Shown here piece after piece: positions 31,871-44,650 of a stretch of 64,000 nucleotides of DNA. The notes under the pieces were generated by a model. The model was not told where the DNA came from, made no database searches, and was given only the letters and a program-made list of their open reading frames with translations. A program made the translations under genes and the position numbers. The stretch spans positions 1 through 64,000 of the forward strand of contig JAGFNK010000247.1 in NCBI GenBank assembly GCA_025769875.1. Reading direction: 5' to 3'. Position 1 is the first letter of the stretch, and every line of letters begins with the position of its first letter. The DNA is from Russula earlei (lineage: Eukaryota > Basidiomycota > Agaricomycetes > Russulales > Russulaceae).

Positions 31871-34800
31871 CGTCACTGTTCTTGGTATTGGGTAGGGTCG
31901 GATCATACATAACTGCTTTCTTACCTGACTTCCGGCCCGGTGACACGTGCCTAGCTCCAAGCCGCGGGCGCGGGTGAGGACTCGGACTCGTACTACAAAA
32001 AAAAAAAAATAGATACAGTGACTGTCATTTCCCAACTTTCGGATTTTCGTCAAGTGAAACATGAAACAGTGAAAGAAAAATATTCGAATGAGGTGCGGCG
32101 GGACAGTGTCGCACCTTTCTTGACTTGACGTCGCGTGACCACAGTCCATCGGTGATAGGAATGGTCCGTTATTACGCAAACCGGTAAACCGCGCTTGTTG
32201 GTCCAACATGGTTGCAACACCGGCCGGTTATCGGTCACCTATTTTGATGCACTCGTTGTCATCGTCGAGTCAGCTCTGTCGGCTAAGGAATATGGGGAAA
32301 CATATTTTACCGCTGCTTAGCTGGTGGGCCTTTCGACTCGCACTGGCTCTCTTTTCACCTATCCCAGGCTGTATCAGCACACACACCACAGGAAACCACA
32401 GCATATCACGAAGCATGTTAATCATTTCGGTCCCCTTACGCACCTCGGCACACCCCCAACCCAGGGTACGGGGAACCCCCTTCCCCCTCAACTTGAAGTC
32501 TTGTTTATCTCCTCCGCCCCTCACTTCTCCACTGTCCCGAATTAGCTCAGACCCTGGAAAAACTTCTCGTTTTCCTTCCTTCCTCAGGCTGCTACTGTTA
32601 CACTCTCCTGACCCCTGCATCGGCGCATTGAATCGTTTTGCCCATCTACACGGATGCGTTCTGCATTCAGATGATGGTATACCCTACCTATATATGCTTA
32701 CAGTTGGACGATATCTGATCTCACTGAGAATCCTTCGTGTTCGGAAAAGGAAAAAAAAATCAAAGTCATGTCCAACAGCCTGGTCGATATCTATCCGATC
32801 TCTGTTTTTGATGGGGATCATGGCTACTTGAGGGCGCTCAATGTAAGTTCATCCTTCCATAACTCCTCGTATGGCTGTGCCAAGGAGCACCCCATACGGT
32901 CGATCACATAACTAGTAGTGGTGTCCCTTTCATCTTCCGCGGGCGCCGTCAGCGTTACCGAACTGAGATGAATGGCAGTGGACACTCTTGTGGATGCTCT
33001 GCGGCAATGAGGTTAATCCAGGTTTAATGGAACGGGCGGACATCTCTCAACAAGGCAAGGATCAAATCCCAATTGGTTCCATTAGATGACGCTCGAGGCT
33101 TCCCCGCCCCGCGGACTGGGTTCCTGTGGGTGCGTACCCAAGGATGTAAAGATGCGATGGAAGACATTGTGGGTTGGGACGAACCAGGGGAAGATACGCG
33201 ACCATGTTGTCAACAACTAGGAGAGTAGCCCGTCGTGCCGAATCGTGCGGAGGATGTCGAGCAGAATTCGGGCGCTCTGTCGGCCGATGCGACGAGCTCC
33301 TACTGGTCCCGACCTTTAGTTATTATGGGTTCTAAACCGTAACCCTGGAAGTATGTGGATTGGGAATAGGAAGTCTATTCATTGATTACGCAGCGAGATC
33401 GATGGCGCGCATTCGCCCCCACAAAGGCGAGACGTCGTCCGAGACCTTGTCCACCTTTGCCCGCTGGGTGCAAGGACCGAAGCGGGGGTCAAATACGCTC
33501 AGAAGGTGGTGGTACATTCTTCTGCGCCACAATCGATCAATTACGTTCGCAAGTTCCCCCAGTTGCGGGCGAGGAGTCTTACCACACGCCGCCGAGGATC
33601 GCACGACGGGAGGTGCGTTCGACGTCATGACGCATGACTTCGTACACCCGGTTGGATTTCTGCGGAACGCAGCCTGAGGAGGTAAGGATCACGGCAGGTG
33701 ACGCGAACATAGATATTTCCGCCAAGGCATGACATCTTTTGCGCGTGGAGAGTGTCGGCCAACTGGGATACTCGGGTGATACACGGACTCTATTGATCGG
33801 CGAGACAGAATTTCAGTGGTTTCTCCGAGAGTCGCTCTGGAGAGAAGATGTGGTCAGATAGAGGTCCATCCGCCTTGACAGCCGGGTAGCGGGCCGCGGA
33901 TTAGTTCATCAATCACTCACACACAAGCCTGATGATCAAGTGAGGTGAACTCTTTGCGTTTGCGAATCGCTCGCAAGGCTGGGAGAACGAAGGCGAACGA
34001 AGGGTGTTCGATTAATGCCATGATCGCTTTTTTTCAGGTCAATCGCGATGTGGGGGGTGTTGCTATCGAGAAAGGACAAAGGTTTATCGACCCAATGAAA
34101 AAGAGGCTGCCCAGGATGTGCAAGAGAAGATCTATTTGTAGTAGCAGAGGGGAAGGAGGGGGGGGGGTCCATTCCCACTGCACTTCGTCACTCCTATTTG
34201 TGGAGTTGAACAAGAAAGTGACCGATCAGCCTGCGCGAGCGATGTTTCATATGTCACATCGTGCATGCACAGGCGTGGACTGCGAGGAGCCATAACCCAA
34301 GTGAGATGAAAGCGACCCATGCTCCCGGCTGTTGTCGAACGCCACCATTCCCCGAATAATTCCCGGCTATGCGGGTGCGTCGACATGAGCTTGACTTTGG
34401 GCCAAGGCGAACGAGTTCTCGGAAAGGTAAAAAGGGTATCAATCAGATAAGAGTTGTTGCTTATAAGGACCGGAGAAACGGCGGGGGAGAGCAAGTGTAG
34501 GTTAAGAAACGAACAATGGGATCTGCTGAAGACAGAGATGCACGATTCACAAGCAAAAGCGACCTCCGCGTCTTGGGGGGAAGGGCGGAGACAACATTCG
34601 ACAGTCGGTGCGAGTTGGGGACGAAAAATGCAAGGGGCTCGCGGGCGCATTTATCAAATATTGTTTATCCGGGTTGAGGAAGAGGGTACATTCTCACTTT
34701 TACATTGGAATAGAGAGAACTGGAGAGGAACCGTGACTGTCCCTAGATTGGAGTGAGGCCCGGGTCAGGAAGGGGCAACGCGTTACGCGGGCACCGGCGC

Positions 34801-34974
34801 ACCACTGCCGTTTTCGAGCACCCCAGCCGTTAGGATAAGCGACATATTTCCGCTATTCAGACTTTTTTCTACCTCCACCATCACCAGACCCCGTCCCGTT
34901 TCTCGTCCATCCAACTGCTGCCGCGGCCTCACGTTTCCATCTTAGACACACAAACTTACTATAAATTAAACATA
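31871..34974. other. Long intergenic region
   Basis: About 3.1 kb with no gene I can support. Overlapping frames at 32208-32831 (+), 32270-32620 (-) and 34132-34650 (-) show no domains, conserved-looking stretches or introns. Homopolymer tracts occur near 31996 (A13) and 34156 (G9). The 3' end includes the promoter of the bZIP gene, with CTATAAAT near 34960. Confidence 0.45.
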
Positions 34975-36687
34975 ATGCTACTCTCTCCAGAGCGTCGCCT
35001 CCTCTCCCTTACCATGTCCCAGATCATTTCCACTGACTCTCTCACTTCGCCTGTCTCCGATTCCTCTTGGGATCAACCTCTCTTTTCCCCTACCTCGAAC
35101 ATTGAGACCTTCACCCTTAACTATCCCCACTACGCCCACCCCCCGTCTCCTCCCTACTCGGTTGGTTCTGTTGGCGGCACTTCTCCCCAACCTGCCAATT
35201 GCGCCCTCGGGATGCGCATGAGTCCGGACTTCGCTTCCGAGAAGGACCAGCTCTGCCTTCCCACCCACCAGGTCTTCGAACTCCCTCCTCTTGCCCCACA
35301 CACACCCCCGTCGCCCATCTCACCGACATCCCCGGACTATCACCGCCTAGTTCTCAGTCCTGCCTCCCCTGCAGTCAAGCGTCCCTCTAGTCCTGTACAT
35401 CATCCAGTGACCGCAACAAAAAAGCCGCGCGCCTCTGGCGATAGGATCAGCACCAAAGACTTCATCCCTCCGGACGTGACGGGGCTGAGCAAGCGTGAGG
35501 CACGTCTCGTAAAAAACCGGGCCGCCGCCTTTCTCAGCAGACAACGAAAACGTGAAGAGTTTGAGAATATGGAAATGTGAGTTTGGAAGCAGCTTTTCCC
35601 CGTCCTGCTGTGGCTGAGCAAGCGTTATCATGTTCAGCCGGGTTGCTGAGCTCGAACAGGAAAATGCACGCCTGCAAGCACTTGCGCAGAAGCCTGCTTC
35701 ACACGATGGGAACTCACGTGAACTCATGTCAGAGGTCGAGCAGCTTCGTGCGCGACTGGCAGTAGCAGAGCAGCGAGAACGAGAACTTAGCTTTCAACTT
35801 TCCAAACGTCCATTGGCCGTCAAAGCGGAGTTATCCGAGCCTCGCATGCCGGCTTCTCCCGTGAGGAATCTCTCCTTCCCCTCTCAACTCAAGGCATCGG
35901 ATAAGGCTGGCGCCAGTCTCAGCCTTCTCGTGAGCCCACGCCTTTCCTCGAGGCGATGCTGCTTGTTAACCTCTTCCTCTTATCGTATGTTCAGGTCTTG
36001 CTTTGCGCCCTACCCTCCATATTTTCGGTTTCTGCGACTTCTCAGTCTGCGATGCCGATGTCCGGGCCGTTTCCTCTGCCGAACACGCCGCTCAACGTCA
36101 ATTCCGCTCTGGCCTCCAAGATGGACTTTCGCTCATTTCTTCCCCGTGATTGTGATTGGCGTACTCCCGGTACCATGGAACTTGATGCGGATCATCGCGT
36201 GTCCCACAGCCCTCCACGAAAGTTGGAGTTTGTAGACGCTGGCGCCCATGCAATTGATCTAGGCGGCCTTGATATCTCCTTTGATGCTGAGCCATCAACC
36301 GACGGCAAAATCCGTGTGCGCATACACAACCCTACCTCTGCCTCCCCTTCCCCTACACCGTCATTGTCGAGTTCCTTCTCTCCCTCTTCTCCTGCCTTCA
36401 ACTTTGATGACATACCTACCTGGAGCGTTGCCCCTTCTCCAGTGTCGTCAGCTTCCCCTCCAGTTCCATTGCTTCCCGCTGCTCAGCTTGATTCCGATCC
36501 TTTCATTGGCATCGGCCTTTCAAATCAAGAGCTTGGGTTCAACTTTGACCCCGTCTTGTTATATAACGGCGCCTCGATACAATCCGAGGTAGACTCATTG
36601 CGCGGAAGACGGCGTGTGCGGATTTCCCTCAAGAACCCACCAGGGGTCGATGGCACTGCCGGAGAATGGGAGGTTGAGCTTTGTTGA
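34975..36687 (+). CDS. bZIP transcription factor with hydrophobic segment after the zipper
   Basis: Three exons, 34975-35576, 35638-35929 and 35995-36687, give 528 residues (or 515 from the Met at 35014). The N-terminal 160 residues are Ser/Pro-rich, as in an activation domain. The basic region is SKREARLVKNRAAAFLSRQR, followed after the first intron by a heptad zipper (VAELEQENARLQAL, then LMSEVEQLRARL and further coiled coil). Around residues 290-309, across the second splice, lies a hydrophobic run SLSLLVLLCALPSIFSV. A basic region near NRAAAFLSR followed by a zipper and one membrane-like segment resembles the ATF6/CREB3 layout of ER-anchored factors; the segment is short, so this is tentative. 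A TATA-like CTATAAAT sits about 15 bp before the first ATG. It is probably a nuclear or ER-stress regulator. Confidence 0.8.
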
Positions 36688-39432
36688 TCTCTACTAATCC
36701 CTACTCATCCCCTATCTATTCATGCAATAAAAGCGTGTAGCGTGCGCCATACGTACGCCGGTCGCATGGTCGTCCCGCACTGTTCATGTTCATACACTGC
36801 ACTCACTAATCACGGTAATCATACCTATCATACATGCATCACACTTCATTTTTTGTTTGTATTCCTATTTCCTTCGGCTTGTCTATAGATCTGGGGCTTT
36901 TGGTTGGACCAGTGCCGCATTGACATCAAATTTCTTCCAGATCGTGCGTCGCGGTGCGCGATAGACATTGTGTAGGTCGACTGTTTGTCGCTTTTCACAC
37001 TACGCATCGCATTGTATTATTATATCTATTGCTCGATTGATCGATCCCCGATAGAGCCCTATCTTCGCAATATGATCAATTGATGCATGTTTCATGGCCC
37101 CGCTACCGCCGGGTTGATCATGAGCCTTTTTTTTTCTTCTCACAATTGCACGAGTTGGGTGGTGAACGTGAGGATGCATACATCAAAATGTGGCCAAACT
37201 GGGTCGAATCGCGGGATCGTGCAGCGTTCACCCTTGTCGGTCATTTAAAGCTATCCAACTTCCCATCTGTCAAATCAAAGCGTCGCGTATCAGAATCGCC
37301 CTACGCTTTTCACGACCCTGTTCCGCGCACGGGCTCGCAACTGCCCACTGACACTGCGTGATCTCATGCCATGATAAAGTTGCATCAGAGAGAATCTCAT
37401 CACGCTAGAATCGAGGTGGGCATGTCTCTCCAGACGAGGCTTAAGTCACGGCGCCACTTGGCGATTGATGGCCTGCGTAAATGCGAGGGACGTCCTAGCT
37501 AGATGAGATCACGTTGTTGCGCCACCCTTCTCCACGCGCGCGGTTCAGCGTTACCGCCGTTGCCGTCCCGTGACATGATATCTACTCCGTAACTTTGAGT
37601 GATGCGCGTCGTCCCGTCTCTGGTCTGTGTCAATGCGACACGCTTGTTCTCTCCTCTTTTCTTTGGTCGGTGGTTGCTCGTCCCTTCCTTGCCGTTGCTG
37701 ATGGACCCCTTGGGCATGCATGCATTCCGGGCTCCGCCGGCTGAAAAACTGCAGCCGCAGGATGATATCGGCATGATGTTATGATGCTAGGAGTATGATC
37801 CGAGTGTGCCCTGGCCGGCGGTGTCTCTTCATTCGAGCCATCCAACTCTTGATTGACCCGTTCGATCGCTGCAGGTATTGCGTGCTATCAAAGTGGATCC
37901 CGTGTTTTTTTTTAAAACATTTAATTTAATTTTTTTAAAAAGCGTCATATTCACAGGGACAAGTCGACTTGGGGACAGTGCCGCTACGTTTGACCATATG
38001 GGCATGACCATCCGCCTTGGCATATCAGCGCGGCCGGTAGGCTCTTCTGTGGTGGCCACTTCAAAGTTACAGCGCTCCGAGGTCTCCCCACAAACTACTA
38101 ACCGACACAATCGCGGTGACGCGAGGCCCCCGATCAACGTTCGCGCGCGGCCGAATACCACGCACCTCCCGCTTTCGATCCGCACCGGGCGTGTGGGGCG
38201 AGCGAGGGCCGACGTGACGTCGGGTCAATGCCCCCCCTTCTGATGTCTGATGTCATTAGGAGGGGCAGTTCGCCACGCTCGCGCGAGCGTGCTTCTCGAA
38301 GAGAGGACCGCCCTAGGTTTCCCCCGTCCGGGAGTAGCGCGCCTGGACGAGAGTGAGGCGACGACGGAACACGAGGACGATCCCCATCCAACACGATCGA
38401 CCGCAAAGCCCGAAACCACGACTCTCGGAGGGTCGCCGCGCACGATACCATGCGAACCAAAGTACCCAGCGCGAGGACGTAGCCGAGCCGGCAGAGCTCG
38501 AAGCGGGAGGTGAGGCGTTTGTGCCGTCGCGTGCTCCTAGCTACCTACTGGGTGGCTGGCTATCATCGGGACGCCACAAAGTCGGTCGGCCGCCGATGAC
38601 GATGATGCCGAGCTCGCGAGCGAGCGGGTCATCGCGCCGCCAAAGGATGGCGTATGGGCGGACCATATGGGCGTATGTATCGCATACGCAGAGCGTGCCT
38701 TTTTTTCTTTTTTCTTTTCGAAAAGCTGGTCCACGGGCGTCGCCCCCGCAACGAGAATCGGTCTTTTCGCCGTGCGCGCTGGCCCCTCTCTTCTGGGGTA
38801 TCGGCGGAAGTTGCTCGGAGGACGTGTGGAGCTAGCGGGATACGCACAAGGCGCGGCAGGCACCGCGCAACGGAGTCTTCATGGTGCCATTGATTCTGGG
38901 TTCTATCAGGACTTACTTCAACTCAGGACCCTTTGGCCCCAGCGGGACCCCGACTGCCTAGCTTTGACGACTTCTTCCATTCATGGAGACCTGTATGAAA
39001 TCACAGCATGGGCATACAGTAGTAGTTGACCCAGCAATGGGACAGTGGAGATTGATGGGACAATTATGGAGTGAACCTTCCAAACTGGTCATTTTGCTCT
39101 GCTCCAGGGACAGACTCCTATTAGTGTCTACTTTAACCCAGGGCCATCAGTAAAGCACCAGCTAAATTTGTGGTGCATCCACAGATGTTGTCCCAGTGCT
39201 GGGCCAACTACTGTATCATTGGCAATGAGAATCGCATTGTTATGTTACGTATAAGTAGTAGATCATATGGACAGAATGACAAATGCACAACGACACGACT
39301 GTCGCCTGTGCTGCATGTAGATTTTAAGTTAAATCCCAGCGTACCATGGCCGAAGTAACCTGCGGGGGGGAATTGCAATAATGATTCTATTTGGAGGATA
39401 TGTTAACAACCAGGATCCATACTCCCTCTGTG
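36688..39432. other. Long intergenic region, partly GC-rich
   Basis: About 2.7 kb. It includes an AT-rich block with T/A homopolymers near 37900-37945 and a GC-rich block near 38100-38850. In the latter, frames on all strands stay open by composition (for example 38353-38835 +). No domain or intron pattern is visible in any of them. Confidence 0.45.
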
Positions 39433-40662
39433 TCATGCCGTTGACGACGGCGTACTCGCGCCTGCTCGCCTCCACGCGTCGTCCTTTGCTCTCTCCTTTT
39501 CTTTATCCTTCTTGTCGAAGCCAGACGCGTCGTCGATGTATAATGTGTGCTCCCCGATATACTCGACAACGGGAGCCGGGAGGAGGTAGCGCACGGACAG
39601 TCCGCGACGGAGGAACAGGCGGACCTTGGTCGACGACACGTCGTTCTGGATGAGCTGGGGCACGAGGAAGATATTGTGGCGCCAACGCGCGAGGGCCTCC
39701 GTCGCGTGGTCCATGTCTGAGCCCGCGCGCTCTATTATGCACGTGCCGTATTTGCCGAGGATGTGGTCCAACTAGCGGTGCGTGTGTGAGAAGGAGATGC
39801 GGCGAGACGGGGGGGGGGGAGCGCCAACTGAAACTCACATCCTTCTCGGACCATACGCCAGGTTCTGACATCGTGCTGATCAGATCAGAGCCGGCGAGAA
39901 GGACGACGCGGATGTGTCGCCGTTCGCCGGACGACGGCATTTGCGCGCCGCCTAATACGGTGTTGATCTCGTGGTCGAAATGGTCGAGCACCACTGCGGT
40001 GCGCTGATAGGACTGGAAGGCCTCCCACGGATCGACCATGAGCCACTGTGACGTCTGTTCGGTGGCAAGGGTGCACATGTTAACTCTGAGAAGCGACGGT
40101 CAGCCATTCGGGGGTGCTGACGGGGTGTGACGAGGGGGCCTTGAGTTAGGAGATTGCGTTCGCAGGGTATGTCGTCAAGGTACATCCGTCATTACCTCAA
40201 AAGATGAGGATCCGGAGGAAAACACTGAGATCCGAGGATGCACCGGACACAGGGACCGATGTATGTACGATGACACACGCCTACTTGCCATAAAAGAAAC
40301 TCATAACGCAACGGCCGAAGATGGGTTCGAGGATAGGACATTGGCTACAGCAAGGACGCGATGACTCACCGATGAAGGGCGCTCAGTAACCCTGGTTTCT
40401 TGTACTGGTCCGAGACGGGACTCATGTACCCACCCATCACTTCGAAATCCGTGTTTTGGCGGACGTAATCAACAGCCATCTCGAACATACGCAGATGGAG
40501 GTAGGTGACGGGGCTGAAAGATCCACATGCGACCAGAACGATGGGTTGCTTGTCTGGGTAGCGCTGCAGGAGATCAAGACGGTGGTGGGGGAAAGCGTAA
40601 TTCGGTGGCGCGGTGAAGGGAGGACTGGGACGGCCATTGCCCTCTAGCGACGCGGAGGACAT
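39433..40662 (-). CDS. NMA1: Nicotinamide/nicotinate mononucleotide adenylyltransferase
   Basis: Three exons on the minus strand, 40370-40662, 39839-40085 and 39433-39771, give 292 residues with consistent phases. The first exon holds VLVACGSFSPVTYLHLRMFEMA, the nucleotidyltransferase GxFxPxTxxHL motif, then MGGYMSPVSDQYKKPGL. The second has MCTLATEQTSQWLMVDPWEA and VVLLAGSDLI. The third has DHILGKYGTCIIER, HNIFLVPQLIQNDVSSTKVR (the ISSTKVR phosphate-binding motif) and YLLPAPVVEYIGEH. The enzyme condenses NMN or NaMN with ATP to make NAD or deamido-NAD. In yeast the paralogues are NMA1 and NMA2. The length is normal apart from a short charged C-terminal extension. Confidence 0.9.
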
Positions 40663-42826
40663 GACGGTGGGTTGTAACGAGGAGAGGGAAGTGTGGGGTC
40701 GGGGGGAATGGGATATTTGCGGATGGCTGGCGGTCAGGCCAGATTTAGTAGGGCGAGGACAGTGTTATTTGGGCGGTACGATGGATGACTGATACACACT
40801 ACTCATACTACAAGCTCAGTCATGATCATACCGCGATCCATTCACTCATGCTTTCTCTGCTCTGCTCTGACCAGCTCTGCTCTGACCATTCTGGATAGCC
40901 AGTGGCCGCCAACCTGTCAGGTGACTGCATGACGAGACGTCAGTGGTTGTATTTACAGGCGATGCACCGGAGCTTGCAAGCACGCGGCGCGTGGCCAACC
41001 GGCTTAATCTCAAGGTTGTAAATTGGTCAACTCGACTCCCGCAAACTCAGGACACTGATATTTTCTGCAGTAGAGCAGAATTCGCGATGTGTGGAAAAGG
41101 GAGAAAACACTTCTGGTGGGGTAAGGGCTGGCGGTGATCTGAAACTGGGTAATCTGGGTCGTACCCCTAACCAGCTCGCGCCATCCGAAGCGAGATTGCA
41201 CCATACCCCAACCCACCATACCAACCCTACCTGGTCCGACCGAACCCGCTTGCACCAACGCACAGCGCCTTGATGTGTCGTGGTAGTGGTAGTGGCAGTG
41301 GCAGTTAGTCGCTTTTGCCTCCCCCGTCCTGTCCGCCTGTAGCAATAGCAATTAATTGGTTGATCCGTGGACGTCACGTGTGGTGACTCAAGTTCACGTG
41401 ATCTTGGTCGAGCACCGCACAAACAGCTCTCTAATGTCTCGAGGTCCCATGGAGACGGCTTCGAGATATGTGGGAGGAGCAAGCCTGACAGAACCAAGGT
41501 GTTTGAACCCGAGAGGTCCTGCATGATGGTTATCGTTTGAACGTCAGCGGCGTCGACGCTGTTATTGGATCCCACTGCCTTGGACTAGAATTTTTCTTAA
41601 GCGAACTAAACTGCTTCCGAAGGGGGGAGACACGCGATAGCAGTGACAGTTCGGGCTAAAACGCCTGATTTGAAGACGCGAAGCTCACGGGGACCCCTTT
41701 CGACCCTGTTTCCTAGCGAGCAGATTTGACGGCTCTGTGAAAAATGGTGAGAACTTCCTCAAACCAAAATGTGTAAGTGTGGGACGGGCATCATGGACCC
41801 TGAATGAGGGCCTTATGGGTCGAGGGAAACGGTGTCAGGCGAAGCACTACATTCAAAGCCGTCTAGTGGTGCCTCAGACTTGTGCCTGGTGCCCGGATGG
41901 ATGTCAGAATATCGGGCTAGATACGCGTCGGCCCACATGCTTGGACAGGCTAATGCAACCGTCGGCCACACAGAAATTCCGGGGGTGGGAACCGCGGACC
42001 AGGGGACACTTGCGCCGAGAAGAGCGGAGAATGCAGTCGCATTCGGAATTGGATGACTTGTTTGGCAGTATCTTTGCAGTGGGCGAAGAACTTCAACGAA
42101 CACTGACAGAGGAAAAAAAAAAGAGGGGAGGGGAAATGCATGGGTAAATTTACCGCATGCCGAGACTGGACTTAATGGCCTGGGTTGCTGCGGGTTGCTG
42201 CCGTCAACCACCTCGGTTCATCCCGGGGTCCCATATCCCAACCCATATATAGTGCTTATTAAAGGTTCGACAGGTAGACGTCCAATGGTAGTGAGGTGCA
42301 CCGGTTTCACAAAATGGCTCTGTATAAGACGCTCTCAATCGATTCGCAGTACCAGTACCACTACACTGCTAGAGGGAGCTAGTGTGTCGAGCACTCGGTC
42401 ATCGGCTCACCGTAGTTGAGCCTACGTCGGAGCGGCGGGCCGCACATTTTGGTGGATCGAAAAGGCATGCATTGTAAAACGAGATTATTCTCACATGAGG
42501 CGTGTCGCTGATGGTCGTGCTCGAATAAAGGGACTCCCTTTTCTGGAACGGTAGTCCCTCGAATTCTTCGAGTTCTCGCCCCAATCTTTGCTGGCACTCG
42601 GCTTATATTCATGTATCAAATCATCGCCGGCATAAGTACACACGGTCCTTCTACTTTCCAAATTGGGTCGCTAGTTTGCAATCCTGCCAAGTTCGTAACC
42701 GGGCGGGATAAATATAAGAGCTGGCGTCAGCCGTGCACTCACTTGTCTGCTACCGCCGTGTATCTGCAAGAAGTGGCTCGCACTCTTTAAAAAGGTCACT
42801 CTCCTAAAATCACTTGCGCTTTTGCC
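40663..42826. other. Intergenic region between NMNAT and the first small secreted protein gene
   Basis: About 2.2 kb without a supported gene. It contains the TATA-like ATAAATATAAGA at about 42709-42719, roughly 110 bp before the next ATG. A GTGGTAGTGGTAGTGGCAGTGGCAG microsatellite lies near 41279-41305. Confidence 0.4.
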
Positions 42827-43320
42827 ATGCGCCCTACCGCCATACTTTTTTCGTTTCTGGCCACTAGCCTGGCCTTATTTTCTTGTGAGACAACTTGTTG
42901 TGGATGAATCGACCTGAGCCTGACTGCTTATGGGCTAGATTTGCCCGCTATCTATGCGGCTCCTGTTCCGTCTCAAGTGGGCTCCGCCCTGACAAAGCGC
43001 TGTGGATGGGAAGGGTGCCGGATATCAGAACCTGTGAGGATTTTCGACTTTCGCTCTGTTCAGCCTTACTAAGTTCGCGTCAGACTTCAGCCACTGGCGC
43101 TCCGTCACAATCGCCGGTGCTAGCTCTGGTCGACTCGCTCATCAATGCCCTCACAGCATTCCGCGACCAGGCATCGTCGTCAAATACGACATCACCGTCA
43201 ACCCCTACTCCTGTTTCTACCATCAATTTGGATACAGGAGACGTCCCACCAGCGACAGACTCGACAACTGGTGGTTCCCCCGCGATAGATACCACCGCAC
43301 TCGCTGGAGCCGCACTCTAG
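42827..43320 (+). CDS. Small secreted protein A with Lys-Arg processing site
   Basis: Three exons, 42827-42884, 42939-43033 and 43084-43320, give 129 residues. The first exon encodes a hydrophobic signal peptide (MRPTAILFSFLATSLALFS) that continues as YLPAIYAAPVP, with a likely cleavage after AYA-like sequence. An LTKR site follows, suited to a Kex2-type protease. The mature part is Ser/Thr-rich with a short helical core (LALVDSLINALTAF). I do not recognise a family. A second gene of the same plan lies 1.3 kb downstream. A TATA-like box sits about 110 bp upstream. The second intron boundary (donor after 43033) was chosen for phase and is less certain. Confidence 0.6.
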
Positions 43321-43629
43321 TTGGTGACGGACTTGATCCATCCTTTGCATATCTCTTTTTGGTTTACACTGGACACTTCCACTCATTTGGTTAGACCCAG
43401 AGCATCTCGTCCTGCACTTCAGCGGGCTCACATTCGTTGATCATCTCCCCCAACCCGTGGGGACCTGTTACTTATTCTTCTCAACTCTCAAGGATTCCCT
43501 TTGACACCTCGTATTTTATTTATCCCAGTGTTTCATACTTTTCATCATCAATGTATCCCTAGTTAGACAATCAAGTGGATGAGCAGTTTACAATCATGCG
43601 ATGCGTTTGCGGTGTCAGCTCGAAACAGG

Positions 43630-43843
43630 GATACTATCAGTTATGGGGAACTCGGCACTGTATCACCATCTCGGCAGTCACAAAACACTGGATAGAACTC
43701 CAGTTTTCTTTGTTAGAATGACATTAACAGCACTCAATAGTATAACTACAAAATTTTGAATCGAGTTGTTCGAGCAGATACAGAGAAAAATGAAAGTGCC
43801 GAGATGGTGATACAGTGCCGAGTTCCCCATAACTGATAGTATC
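43630..43843. mobile_element. MITE with perfect 47-bp terminal inverted repeats
   Basis: The first 47 bp (starting GATACTATCAGTTATGGGG) and the last 47 bp are exact reverse complements, separated by about 120 bp of AT-rich non-coding DNA. Size, terminal repeats and lack of coding capacity fit a miniature inverted-repeat transposable element. No clear target duplication was recognised, so the superfamily is undetermined. Perfect arms imply a young insertion. Confidence 0.85.
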
Positions 43844-44510
43844 AGAACAAGTCGTGACGGTTTGATTGCAGGAAGTTGAACCCGTGCTGTGGCTGCCCTT
43901 GAGTCATGATGTCGAACGAACGAAGAATCATGGAGTGCCACTGAGCCCCTCAGCGTCCTGTCCAAAACGGCTGTCACGCGCGGGTTCGGGGGGTTTGACT
44001 TCTCAGAAGCATCGGATTCACGGTAGCGTAGAAAAGCCCAGCGTTTGGCAATCGACGCGGTTGGAAAAGGTCACACTCACGTGATCGCGTGCTGCTACGT
44101 GGGAAGAGCTTACGGAATGAAAGCCTCGCCCCACCTCTCAAGGCTTTGTGCTGTTAAAGGCTAGGATTGTCACTTCTTGTCCCTTATAGCTGACGCTTCG
44201 ACCGGCCACATCGTTTCCCGTCTATCAACTTTCCTTTCCTGACCTAACCTCAGGGCGCCAACATGAAAAGGATGTCCAAGCAACTGCCCAAATGCGGGTG
44301 AAAGTAGAGACCTGTGTTTGGACTAAGCTTCTGTGCTTCCCACTTGTCACTCTGATAGCCGTTCCGCTCATCCTACTGGCAAAGTTCAACTCAGTTTACT
44401 CCAAGAGCTTGACTTGATCAAGACATATGTTTGTCTGTTTATCGCGGAACATTCACTTTCGGTGGATGGCCACCAAAAGTGGCCCTCCGCGGTGAACTGC
44501 GATGCTCAGC

Positions 44511-44518
44511 TATATAAA
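44511..44518 (+). promoter_or_regulatory. TATA box of small secreted protein B
   Basis: TATATAAA, about 130 bp before the ATG at 44651. The preceding secreted-protein gene has a similar element at a similar distance. Confidence 0.5.
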
Positions 44519-44650
44519 CATACAAAATTCGTGATTTATGGGAGCGTCGGCGCCACATTTCTCGGCTTCGCATCTAGTTGCTAGACAATTGTTTCACCGT
44601 TTGGGCCCCCCGCCTCCACACACAGTCCTTCCCACCAGCATTCCCATAAA

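Larger units (their letters stand above)
43321..44650. other. Spacer between the two small secreted protein genes, with a MITE
   Basis: Contains the 214-bp MITE at 43630-43843. Upstream of the second gene a TATATAAA box lies at 44511-44518. No further gene is supported; short frames at 43866-44084 and 44333-44584 (+) are unremarkable. Confidence 0.45.

Noticed and set aside
32208..32831. Plus-strand frame of 207 codons
   Set aside because: Low-complexity Pro/Ser/Leu translation with no motifs, overlapped by an antisense frame of similar quality; probably chance.
38353..38835. Plus-strand frame of 160 codons in a GC-rich block
   Set aside because: Open in several frames on both strands, as expected of GC-rich DNA; no domain.
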